Source: DTU032 sp964346175
GTDB lineage: Bacteria > Bacillota > Clostridia > Saccharofermentanales > DTU023
Direction of reading: 5' to 3'
Length of the DNA stretch: 28,587 nt
Assembly (NCBI GenBank): GCA_964346175.1
Contig: CAYFTG010000015.1
Coordinates: 1 to 28,587 of the forward strand
Shown here one piece after another: positions 6,651-13,677 of this stretch (position 1 is its first letter; every line of letters begins with the position of its first letter). Made by a program: the position numbers and the translations under genes. The notes beneath the pieces were generated by a model. That model saw nothing but the letters and a program-made list of their open reading frames with translations, made no database searches and was not told the origin of the DNA.

Positions 6651-8177
6651 ATGGCAGAGACAATTGTCGAGCTGAGGAATATTACCAAAGCATTCCCCGG
6701 TGTTATTGCGAATGACAATATCTCTTTGGAAATCAATAAAGGAGAAATTTTCGCGCTTTTAGGTGAAAATGGAGCCGGCAAATCAACCTTAATGAGTATT
6801 CTCTTTGGCATGTACGAGCCTGAAGAAGGCGAAATTTATGTGCGCGGAGAAAAGGTTAAGTTGAGCTCTTCCAAAGATGCGACGGCACTCAATATAGGAA
6901 TGGTGCACCAACACTTTAAACTGGTTTCAAACTATACCATCACCGAGAATATTGTCTTGGGAGATGAGCCCGTCAAGCATGTAGGCCCTTTTTCCTGGGT
7001 CGATCTCAAGGGGGCTTCCGAAAAGATCCGTGCCCTATCTTTGGACTACGGTCTGGAAGTAAACCCCGATGACAAGATTGAAGACATTCCCGTTTCCACC
7101 CAACAGCGCGTAGAAATATTAAAAATGCTATACCGAGATGCGGAGATCCTCATCTTTGATGAGCCGACCTCGGTACTTACGCCGCAAGAAATCGAATACC
7201 TGCTGGAGATCATGGAAGAACTCCGCCGGAGCGGTAAAACCATCATCCTTATTACGCACAAACTGGAAGAAATCAAACAGGTCGCAGACCGCTGTGCCAT
7301 TCTCCTGCGTGGGAAACTGGTCGGAGTCTATGATGTTGCAGAAACTAGCACCCAGCAGATGGCCAATCTGATGGTGGGCAAGGAAATTGATTTCGAGATT
7401 CAGAAAGATGAGCAAAAATTCGGCGACATAGTGCTGGAGACAAATGGCATTACAGTCTTCGACGATCGCGGAGTTAAGGCGGTAGATGATGTTTCCCTAC
7501 AAATAAGAGAGGGAGAGATACTCGCTATTGCGGGTGTATCCGGTAACGGCCAAACGGAAATTGCCGATGCCATTGCCGGTCTTATGGATTTAACGGAAGG
7601 CTCAATTTTTTTGCACGGTCAAGAAATAACGAAGCTCAGCATCAAGGAACGGATTGATTGCGGCATTTCCTACATTCCGGAAGACCGCCAAAGAGACGGC
7701 CTGATCATGGATTTAAGCCTTTCCAGCAATTTGGCAATCAAGACTTTTGACAAGAAGCCTTTTGCTAAACGCGGCATTTTGCAAGAAAAAGCCTTTGAAA
7801 ACCATGCCGAACAACTAATCGAAGAGTATGACATTCGTAGTGGACAAGGAGCTGATACTATAACCCGTTCCATGAGCGGCGGCAATCAGCAAAAAGCAAT
7901 TGTTGCTCGCGAGATTGAGCTGGAATCGGATTTGATGATATTTGTGCAACCAACCAGAGGTCTGGACGTTGGCGCTATCAACAATATCCATCGGCAGATC
8001 TTAGAAGAGAGGGAAAAAGGCAAAGCCATTCTCCTTGTTTCCTTGGAGCTAGATGAAGTAATGGCTTTAGCAGATACCATCGCGGTAATCTTCCGCGGGA
8101 AAATAATTAAGACCGATCAGGCCGCCAAGCTTTCGAAAGAGGAAGTTGGGCAATACATGATGGGGGTGACACAATGA
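6651..8177 (+). CDS. Nucleoside ABC transporter ATP-binding protein (two NBDs)
   Basis: A 508-residue ATPase with two ABC domains in one chain, as in the RbsA/NupO/BmpB type family. NBD1 carries Walker A GENGAGKST (38-46), Walker B LIFDEPTSVLTP and a switch His (ITHK). Its signature position reads PVSTQ (147-151), without the glycines of LSGGQ. NBD2 has a degenerate Walker A, GVSGNGQTE (295-303, Lys replaced by Gln), but a canonical MSGGNQQ (408-414). The canonical halves, Walker A of NBD1 and signature of NBD2, would face each other to form one active ATP site; the other site looks dead. AAAGGAGG precedes the ATG. Its stop overlaps the next gene's start by four bases (ATGA). Confidence 0.94.
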   Translation: MAETIVELRNITKAFPGVIANDNISLEINKGEIFALLGENGAGKSTLMSILFGMYEPEEGEIYVRGEKVKLSSSKDATALNIGMVHQHFKLVSNYTITENIVLGDEPVKHVGPFSWVDLKGASEKIRALSLDYGLEVNPDDKIEDIPVSTQQRVEILKMLYRDAEILIFDEPTSVLTPQEIEYLLEIMEELRRSGKTIILITHKLEEIKQVADRCAILLRGKLVGVYDVAETSTQQMANLMVGKEIDFEIQKDEQKFGDIVLETNGITVFDDRGVKAVDDVSLQIREGEILAIAGVSGNGQTEIADAIAGLMDLTEGSIFLHGQEITKLSIKERIDCGISYIPEDRQRDGLIMDLSLSSNLAIKTFDKKPFAKRGILQEKAFENHAEQLIEEYDIRSGQGADTITRSMSGGNQQKAIVAREIELESDLMIFVQPTRGLDVGAINNIHRQILEEREKGKAILLVSLELDEVMALADTIAVIFRGKIIKTDQAAKLSKEEVGQYMMGVTQ

Positions 8178-9319
8178 GAGCTCGACAAAAATTAAGATCA
8201 TTACTCTCGCAAATACTGATACCGTTCATCTCGATCGCATTAACGCTCATTGTGGCCACGGTGATCGTACTCTTGCTGGGCAAAAACCCGCTTGATGTAT
8301 TCTTAGGTTTCCTCAGAGGTTCAGGTCTGGCGCTGAAACCACGCTATGGCGGCGGTCAAGGCTTACTGACAGACCTATTTTCGTATCTGGCGATCCTCAC
8401 GCCCATGATTTTCGGCTCACTAGCTGTTATGACCGGTATGCGTGCAGGGCTCTTTAATATAGGGGTTGCAGGGCAGATGCTTTTCCCCGCCTTCTTGGCG
8501 ACGGTCTTAGTCGGCTATTCCGATTTGCCTACAGTTATAGCCTGGCCTCTAATTATCGTTATAGCACTTGTGGTCGGTTCGGCGATGGGAGCCTTTATCG
8601 GCTTCTTAAAACACCGCTTCAACATCCACGAAGTAGTTACTTCAATCATGTTGAACTACATCGTCAGTTATATAACCGGCTTTTTCATTAATACCAACTA
8701 CGTTGATCCTCTGACACGAAATTCCCGTCCCGTGAACGCAGCCACGCGCCTGATTATTTCGTCTTCTACAGGTGAAGGCGGAGACCTTGTCAGGTTCGAC
8801 ATCCCCGTGGGCTTGATCTTAGCGATTATTGCTGTTTTCATAATGCGTTATATTTTGGATCGGACCACAGTAGGCTTCCGCATCAACGCAGTGGGCTTGA
8901 ACAAATACGCCGCTCGTTATGCAGGAATCAATGTCGGCAGAAACGTTGTGCTTGCCATGGCAATTTCCGGCGCTTTGGCCGGACTTGCAGGCGTCACCTA
9001 CTATCTCGGTTTTACCAACAATATGGTGCCGAAGCAATTAGCAGGTCTGGGTTATGACTCGATTGCTGTAGCAGTTCTAGGGAACATAAGTCCGATCGGT
9101 AGCCTTTTTGCCTCAATACTAGTCACGATTTTCCAAAAGGGTAGCATTTACATGGGTTCAAACGTCGGTGTGCCCCAAGAGATTGCCTCATTTATCACCG
9201 GTGTCTTGCTAATGTTCTCCGCCAGCGGCGAATACATCGGCATGAAAATCCAAAACATCAAAAGAAGATGGCGCGTGCATCGAGGCGATGCTTCTGAATT
9301 AGAAATGATGGAGGAATAG
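8174..9319 (+). CDS. Nucleoside ABC transporter permease (NupP-like)
   Basis: A 381-residue membrane protein of the BPD_transp_2 (branched amino acid/ribose/nucleoside) permease family, with about eight to ten hydrophobic segments. Features typical of the family include the GLFNIGVAGQM stretch (about 93-104), the coupling region HEVVTSIMLN (about 154-163) and the GLNKYAARYAGI motif (about 240-251). It forms the membrane channel with the next gene product. The start overlaps the ATPase stop, implying translational coupling. The C-terminus ends in a charged cytoplasmic tail after residue about 355. Confidence 0.92.
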   Translation: MRARQKLRSLLSQILIPFISIALTLIVATVIVLLLGKNPLDVFLGFLRGSGLALKPRYGGGQGLLTDLFSYLAILTPMIFGSLAVMTGMRAGLFNIGVAGQMLFPAFLATVLVGYSDLPTVIAWPLIIVIALVVGSAMGAFIGFLKHRFNIHEVVTSIMLNYIVSYITGFFINTNYVDPLTRNSRPVNAATRLIISSSTGEGGDLVRFDIPVGLILAIIAVFIMRYILDRTTVGFRINAVGLNKYAARYAGINVGRNVVLAMAISGALAGLAGVTYYLGFTNNMVPKQLAGLGYDSIAVAVLGNISPIGSLFASILVTIFQKGSIYMGSNVGVPQEIASFITGVLLMFSASGEYIGMKIQNIKRRWRVHRGDASELEMMEE

Positions 9320-9321
9320 TC

Positions 9322-10284
9322 ATGAATATTGCTAAATTAATGACAGATGGATTATCTTTTGCGTTACCTCTCTTCGTCATGGCCATAGGCGGAATCTATT
9401 CAGAACGATCAGGCGTAACCATGCTCTCGATTGAAGGCTTCCAAGGTTTTGGTGCTTTCACAGGGGCAATAACAGTTGTAATATTGCGAACTTATCTGGG
9501 AGTTTCTCCGGATTGGTTGATCTACGTTGCGACTTTAGCCGCGATCTTTGGCGGAATGCTCTTCGGCTTGCTCAACGCCTTCATGGTAATGAAGTTAAGA
9601 GCGAAGATGACCATTGCCGGCGTGGTAATAAACATTCTTGCAGTAGCGCTGACCTCGTTCTTGTCCAGTGTTATCACCGGAGTCGTGACCGGGCAGGCGA
9701 CGACCAAGATTCAATTGGGAGTTTCACCTCGTTACACTATTCCTTATTTGTCCGAGATACCTGTAATTGGGGGGCTTTTCCAAAACATGTATCCTTTCGC
9801 CTTCATCATCCTCATAGTGGGTGTGATTGCGTGGTATGTCTTGTATAAGACCAGATACGGCCTACGTTTGCGCGCAGCCGGTGACAATCCGCACAGCTTG
9901 GATGCTGCCGGTGTCGATGTGGAAAAGATCCGCTATTCAGCAGTAATTTTGGCCGGAGGTTTTGCCGGTCTCGGTGGTATGGCGTTTACTTACACAGTCG
10001 CCAATTTCTCACCCTCAAGTTATGTCGGCTACGGCTACTTGGCGATTGCCGCCTTGATCTTCGGCAATTGGAATATTGTGACGACATTCTGGACCTCTAT
10101 GTTTTTCGGTTTCAGCCGTTCCTTTAGTGATCAGCTGGTGAACGAATTAGGGCTTTCCAGTAATTACTCCGACTTGTTTTCCATAATGCCTTATGTCTTG
10201 ACTTTGATTGTCTTGATATTTTTCTCGAAATACAACAAACCGCCACGAGCACTGGGAGAACACTTCGATAAGGGGAAACGTTAG
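9322..10284 (+). CDS. Nucleoside ABC transporter permease (NupQ-like)
   Basis: A 320-residue partner permease of the same family with about eight to nine membrane segments. Seen motifs are YSERSGVTMLSIEG (27-40), the MTIAGVVINILA stretch (95-106) that probably contacts the ATPase, and LRAAGDNPHSLDAAGVDV (about 182-199). It starts two bases after the previous stop with GGAGG just inside the upstream gene. With the ATPase, the first permease and the BMP lipoprotein it completes a nucleoside importer. Confidence 0.92.
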   Translation: MNIAKLMTDGLSFALPLFVMAIGGIYSERSGVTMLSIEGFQGFGAFTGAITVVILRTYLGVSPDWLIYVATLAAIFGGMLFGLLNAFMVMKLRAKMTIAGVVINILAVALTSFLSSVITGVVTGQATTKIQLGVSPRYTIPYLSEIPVIGGLFQNMYPFAFIILIVGVIAWYVLYKTRYGLRLRAAGDNPHSLDAAGVDVEKIRYSAVILAGGFAGLGGMAFTYTVANFSPSSYVGYGYLAIAALIFGNWNIVTTFWTSMFFGFSRSFSDQLVNELGLSSNYSDLFSIMPYVLTLIVLIFFSKYNKPPRALGEHFDKGKR

Positions 10285-10315
10285 AGTTTTGCATTTTCAA
10301 TAGAAGGAGATATAT

Positions 10316-11560
10316 ATGTCAGAAATACGGGACATTAATTTAAAAGACGAAGGTTGGCAGCGAATTCACTGGGCGGAGAAGCATATGCCCATCCTTGCCA
10401 GCATTGGGCAGCGTTTTGAAAAAGAGCAGCCTTTCGCAGGAATGAACATTGCTTTCGCTTTACATCTGGAGGCCAAATCGGCCGCCCTGATCCGCACGAT
10501 TAAGCGCGGCGGAGCATCGGTCTACGTCAGTGGCTCCAATCCGCAGTCGACGCAAGATTCCGTGTGTTCGGCTTTAGTTGATGACGGCTGTGAGGTTTTC
10601 GCCGTCCATGGATCCAGCAAAGAGCAAAACACGGAGTTTTGGAAAAAGGTTCTGAGCTCAAAGCCGCACATCGTCATCGACGACGGAGCGGATTTGATTA
10701 ACTTACTCTTAGGTGAGAGAGCTGAAGACGCCACGAATTTGATTGGAGCTTGCGAAGAGACGACTTCCGGCGTGCAGCGTTTACGCATTTGGAATCGAGA
10801 TCAGCGTCTGAAGTTCCCCGTCTTTGCCATCAATGACGCCCACAGTAAACACTGGTTCGACAATTATTACGGAACCGGCCAAAGCACGATGGATGCCATC
10901 ATGCGCACAAGTAATTTGCTGGTCTCCGGTATGAACGTGGTGATCGCCGGCTATGGCTGGTGCGGCCGCGGTTTAGCCAAGATGGCTGCAGGGCTCGGAG
11001 CGAAGGTGACCGTTACGGAGATCGATCCGATGCAGGCCTTGTTGGCTGTGATGGACGGTTTCGAAGTCACAGACATGGAGACAGCCGCCAAGTACGGAGA
11101 TCTTTTCATCACGGCAACATCTTCGATCAATGTTCTGGCCGAGCGCCACTTCGCGCAGATGAAAGACGGAGCGATTCTCTGTAACGTCGGCCATTTCAAT
11201 AATGAAATCGATGTGCCGGCTCTGGAGAAAATGGCTGTCAGCAAAGGAGTACCCAGAGAAAACATCGAATCTTTCGCGCTGGAAAACGGCAGGTCACTGC
11301 ACCTAATTGCCAAAGCGGCCCTCGTCAACATCGCAGCAGCAGACGGCCATCCGATCGAAATCATGGACATGTCTTTCGCCCTACAGGCTCTCTGCGCCGA
11401 ACAACTGGCCTTGAATCCGGATTTAGAAGTCGATGTCTACCGAGTTCCGGCAGAGATTGACCAGGAAGTCGCTCAATTGAGGCTAAATGCCCTGGGTGTT
11501 AAACTTGAACAAGAAAGTGAAGAGCAAAAGCTTTATCGCGAAAAAGATTTAATTGAATAA
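10316..11560 (+). CDS. ahcY: S-adenosylhomocysteine hydrolase (short, Thermotoga-like form)
   Basis: A 414-residue NAD-dependent hydrolase converting S-adenosyl-L-homocysteine reversibly to adenosine and homocysteine. Catalytic positions are present: His50, the DDGADL acid (122-127), Glu148 (EETTSGV), Lys178, Asp182 and Asn183 in the SKHWFDN segment. The Rossmann loop is GYGWCGRG (212-219). It has YGTGQS where eukaryotic forms have YGCRES, and lacks the C-terminal insertion, so it belongs to the short bacterial/archaeal type. AGAAGGAG precedes the ATG. Placed behind a nucleoside importer and DeoD, it may feed adenosine to phosphorolysis. Some archaeal relatives prefer S-inosylhomocysteine, so the base specificity is not proven. 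Confidence 0.93.
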   Translation: MSEIRDINLKDEGWQRIHWAEKHMPILASIGQRFEKEQPFAGMNIAFALHLEAKSAALIRTIKRGGASVYVSGSNPQSTQDSVCSALVDDGCEVFAVHGSSKEQNTEFWKKVLSSKPHIVIDDGADLINLLLGERAEDATNLIGACEETTSGVQRLRIWNRDQRLKFPVFAINDAHSKHWFDNYYGTGQSTMDAIMRTSNLLVSGMNVVIAGYGWCGRGLAKMAAGLGAKVTVTEIDPMQALLAVMDGFEVTDMETAAKYGDLFITATSSINVLAERHFAQMKDGAILCNVGHFNNEIDVPALEKMAVSKGVPRENIESFALENGRSLHLIAKAALVNIAAADGHPIEIMDMSFALQALCAEQLALNPDLEVDVYRVPAEIDQEVAQLRLNALGVKLEQESEEQKLYREKDLIE

Positions 11561-11603
11561 AAGCGAAAGTAAATAGCTAATTGAGAAAGAGGGGAATCGC
11601 CTT

Positions 11604-12725
11604 ATGTCAGCAGTTAAAGAAACAAGGCCGTATGTGTCTTGGGATCTGATAGGAAAGTTCATGGAGGATGCCTTTGTGGCTTACGGTGTCCCCCGCGAAG
11701 ATGCGAAGATCTGCGCGGATGTCTTAATGGAGAGCGATCGTCAGGGCATCGAAAGCCACGGTTGCAATCGTTTCAAACCGGTTTATATTGACCGGATCAC
11801 AGCAGGCATCCTGAATCCAGTCACAGAATATGAGGTAATCAAGGAAACTCCTGCCACTTTAGTGGTCGATGCTCATGACGGCATGGGCATGGTTGTTTCC
11901 CACAAAACCATGGAGAGCTTGATTGAAAAAGCTCGCGTCAACGGTATTGCCATGGGCGCAGTCCGCAACAGCTCCCACTACGGCATCGCCGGCTATTGGG
12001 CCGGGATGGCCGTGAAAGCAGGTATGATCGGCATCACCGGTACCAATGCGCGTGCGAGTATAGCCCCGACTTTTGGCGTCGAAAACATGTTGGGTACCAA
12101 TCCTCTTACCTTTGGCATGCCTACGGATGAAGATTTCCCCTTTATGCTGGATTGTGCGACGAGCATTAGCCAGAGAGGCAAAATCGAAGTCTATGCCCGT
12201 ACCGGACAGGAAGCTCCTGCCGGCGTTGTTATCGGGCGCGACGGCTCGGCGTTGACAGACAGCACAGAAATCCTGAAAGGACTGACTAATGGCACAGCTG
12301 CACTGACACCACTCGGCGGTATCGGTGAAGAATTGGGCGGCTATAAAGGCTATGGTTATGCTACTGTAGTCGAGATTCTATCGGCAGCCTTGCAGGCAGG
12401 CAGCTTCTTGAAGCTAATTACTAACGTGGACGAAGATGGAAATAAGCGGCCCTATCATCTGGGACACTTCTTCATCGTCATTGACCCCGAGGCTTTCTGC
12501 GGGCTTGAGACCTTTAAGAAAATTGCCGGCAATATCCTGCGTGACCTCCGCGCCTCAGAAAAGGCACCCGGAGAAGAGCGGATCTATACTGCCGGAGAGA
12601 AGGAATGGCTCGTACGGCAAGAGCGCAAGGACAAAGGCGTTCCCATTGGTGAAGCGGTCCAAGCGGAACTTATCGCAGTCAGGGACGAGAAAGATTTACC
12701 TTATCGCTTCCCCTTCGAGGATTAA
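11604..12725 (+). CDS. Malate/L-lactate dehydrogenase family (Ldh_2) oxidoreductase
   Basis: A 373-residue NAD(P)-dependent 2-hydroxyacid dehydrogenase of the Ldh_2 fold (MdhA, ComC, AllD, YiaK relatives). Family marks are ESHGCNRF (50-57), NSSHYGIAGYW (about 121-131), GTNPLTFGMPT, DCATS, GGYKGYGYATVVEILS and GHFFIVIDP. The substrate may be malate, lactate, sulfolactate, ureidoglycolate or another 2-hydroxyacid and cannot be settled from the motifs. The neighbours suggest purine metabolism, and AllD is a ureidoglycolate dehydrogenase, but no allantoin genes are present here, so that link is only a possibility. It starts 43 bases after ahcY, with AGAGGGGA as ribosome binding site, and ends the operon before a terminator. 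Confidence 0.88.
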   Translation: MSAVKETRPYVSWDLIGKFMEDAFVAYGVPREDAKICADVLMESDRQGIESHGCNRFKPVYIDRITAGILNPVTEYEVIKETPATLVVDAHDGMGMVVSHKTMESLIEKARVNGIAMGAVRNSSHYGIAGYWAGMAVKAGMIGITGTNARASIAPTFGVENMLGTNPLTFGMPTDEDFPFMLDCATSISQRGKIEVYARTGQEAPAGVVIGRDGSALTDSTEILKGLTNGTAALTPLGGIGEELGGYKGYGYATVVEILSAALQAGSFLKLITNVDEDGNKRPYHLGHFFIVIDPEAFCGLETFKKIAGNILRDLRASEKAPGEERIYTAGEKEWLVRQERKDKGVPIGEAVQAELIAVRDEKDLPYRFPFED

Positions 12726-12765
12726 ATTGCGACAGTAATAAGGTCCGATTTCACAAGAGCACAGT

Positions 12766-12808
12766 AACAGGCTCCTTCACAAAAAGGGGGGCCTGTTTTT
12801 CTTTTTTT
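12766..12808 (+). terminator. Intrinsic terminator of the purine operon
   Basis: ACAGGCTCC (12767-12775) pairs with GGGGCCTGT (12788-12796) with one G-U pair, and is followed by T-runs 12796-12800 and 12802-12808. Confidence 0.88.
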
Positions 12809-12846
12809 ATGACTTAGATAAGATGAATAGTTAATAGAATGGTTTT

Positions 12847-12946
12847 NNNNNNNNNNNNNNNNNNNNNNNNNNNNNNNNNNNNNNNNNNNNNNNNNNNNNN
12901 NNNNNNNNNNNNNNNNNNNNNNNNNNNNNNNNNNNNNNNNNNNNNN
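12847..12946. other. Assembly gap (100 N)
   Basis: Exactly 100 ambiguous bases, the usual placeholder for a scaffold gap of unknown size. The true distance and content between the flanks are unknown. Confidence 0.98.
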
Positions 12947-13348
12947 TTCGGACTGTATACTCACGAAGGCGGTACTATTAAAATCAACGGTGAGGAAGCG
13001 ACTTTAAGCAATCCTAACGACGCCAACGATTATGGTATCGGTATGGTGCACCAGCACTTCATGCTCGTGCATAACTTTACTGTTTTGGAAAGTATTATTC
13101 TCGGAGATGAACCCAAAAAAGGCGGCATCATTAATATGCGCGAAGCACGGAAAAAGGTCGTGGGTATTTCTGAACGCTACAAACTAGCTATTGATCCGGA
13201 TGCTGAGATCAGCGAGATCACAGTGGGTCAACAGCAACGAGTAGAAATACTCAAAATGCTCTTCCGTGATAACGAGATTCTTATTTTTGATGAGCCGACC
13301 GCGGTACTTACCCCTCAAGAAATTGACGACATGATGATGCTATTGCGA
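12947..13348 (+). pseudogene. Fragment of a second nucleoside ABC transporter ATPase
   Basis: About 134 residues of an NBD1, starting at FGLYTHEGG right after the gap. It includes the Q-loop GMVHQHFMLV, a signature TVGQQQRVEILK and Walker B LIFDEPTAVLTP. It aligns clearly with the NBD1 of the ATPase at 6651-8177 but is a diverged paralogue, and it keeps one signature glycine that the other lacks. Walker A must lie in the gap. After MMMLLR (13331-13348) the expected continuation to the ITHK switch is missing; the frame instead reads unrelated residues and stops at 13387. This is a truncated gene, made by deletion or by a wrong contig join. Confidence 0.85.
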
Positions 13349-13593
13349 GTATCTACGACGACAGCTGGGAAGGCGTCAGAGCTGTGACGCTCGACGCTAC
13401 TGAAGGCTATACCATGATCTCTATGGAAAATGCTCGCTTTGAAGACTTCAGTCAGAGTGACTATGACGCTGTTTATCAGAAGTTGGTTGACGGCTCCATC
13501 GACATCACCAAAGACCAAGATGCGAACGGTGAACAGATTTTGGAACCGACAGAAATCGCACTGGACATCGTGACCGTCGAAAACATCAAGTAG
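13348..13593 (+). pseudogene. C-terminal remnant of a second BMP-family lipoprotein
   Basis: Just where the ATPase similarity ends, another frame opens with SIYDDSWEGVRAVTLDATEG and continues for about 80 residues to the stop at 13591-13593. The tail (ARFEDFSQSDYDAVYQKLVDGSI) resembles the C-terminal region of BMP-family binding proteins. There is no start codon of its own with a ribosome site; a GTG at 13384 lies inside the conserved stretch. The N-terminal two thirds, signal peptide and lipobox are missing. With the ATPase fragment it suggests a second nucleoside transporter locus whose middle is lost here. Confidence 0.65.
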
Positions 13594-13616
13594 GCCTTGC
13601 TTCTTAAGAAGCAAAA

Positions 13617-13649
13617 AAACGGGGGAAGCTGTGAAGGCTTTCCCCGTTT
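13617..13649 (-). terminator. Bidirectional terminator between the BMP remnant and cadA
   Basis: Arms 13617-13629 (AAACGGGGGAAGC) and 13637-13649 (GCTTTCCCCGTTT), 13 pairs with one G-U. On the minus strand the stem is followed by seven T (complement of 13613-13619), ideal for ending the metal-efflux operon. On the plus strand only a short T-run follows. A second small hairpin, TTGCTTC/GAAGCAA, sits at 13597-13614. Confidence 0.85.
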
Positions 13650-13677
13650 GCTTTGTGGCAGTTTTGTGGTTTTAGTC

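Noticed and set aside
12839..13387. A 182-residue ATPase gene starting before the first gap
   Set aside because: The ATG lies before the Ns and the C-terminus after MMMLLR does not match the family; only the middle is real ATPase sequence.
13384..13593. An independent 69-residue gene starting at GTG
   Set aside because: The BMP-like similarity extends upstream of the GTG to about 13348 and there is no ribosome binding site, so it is a remnant of a longer gene.
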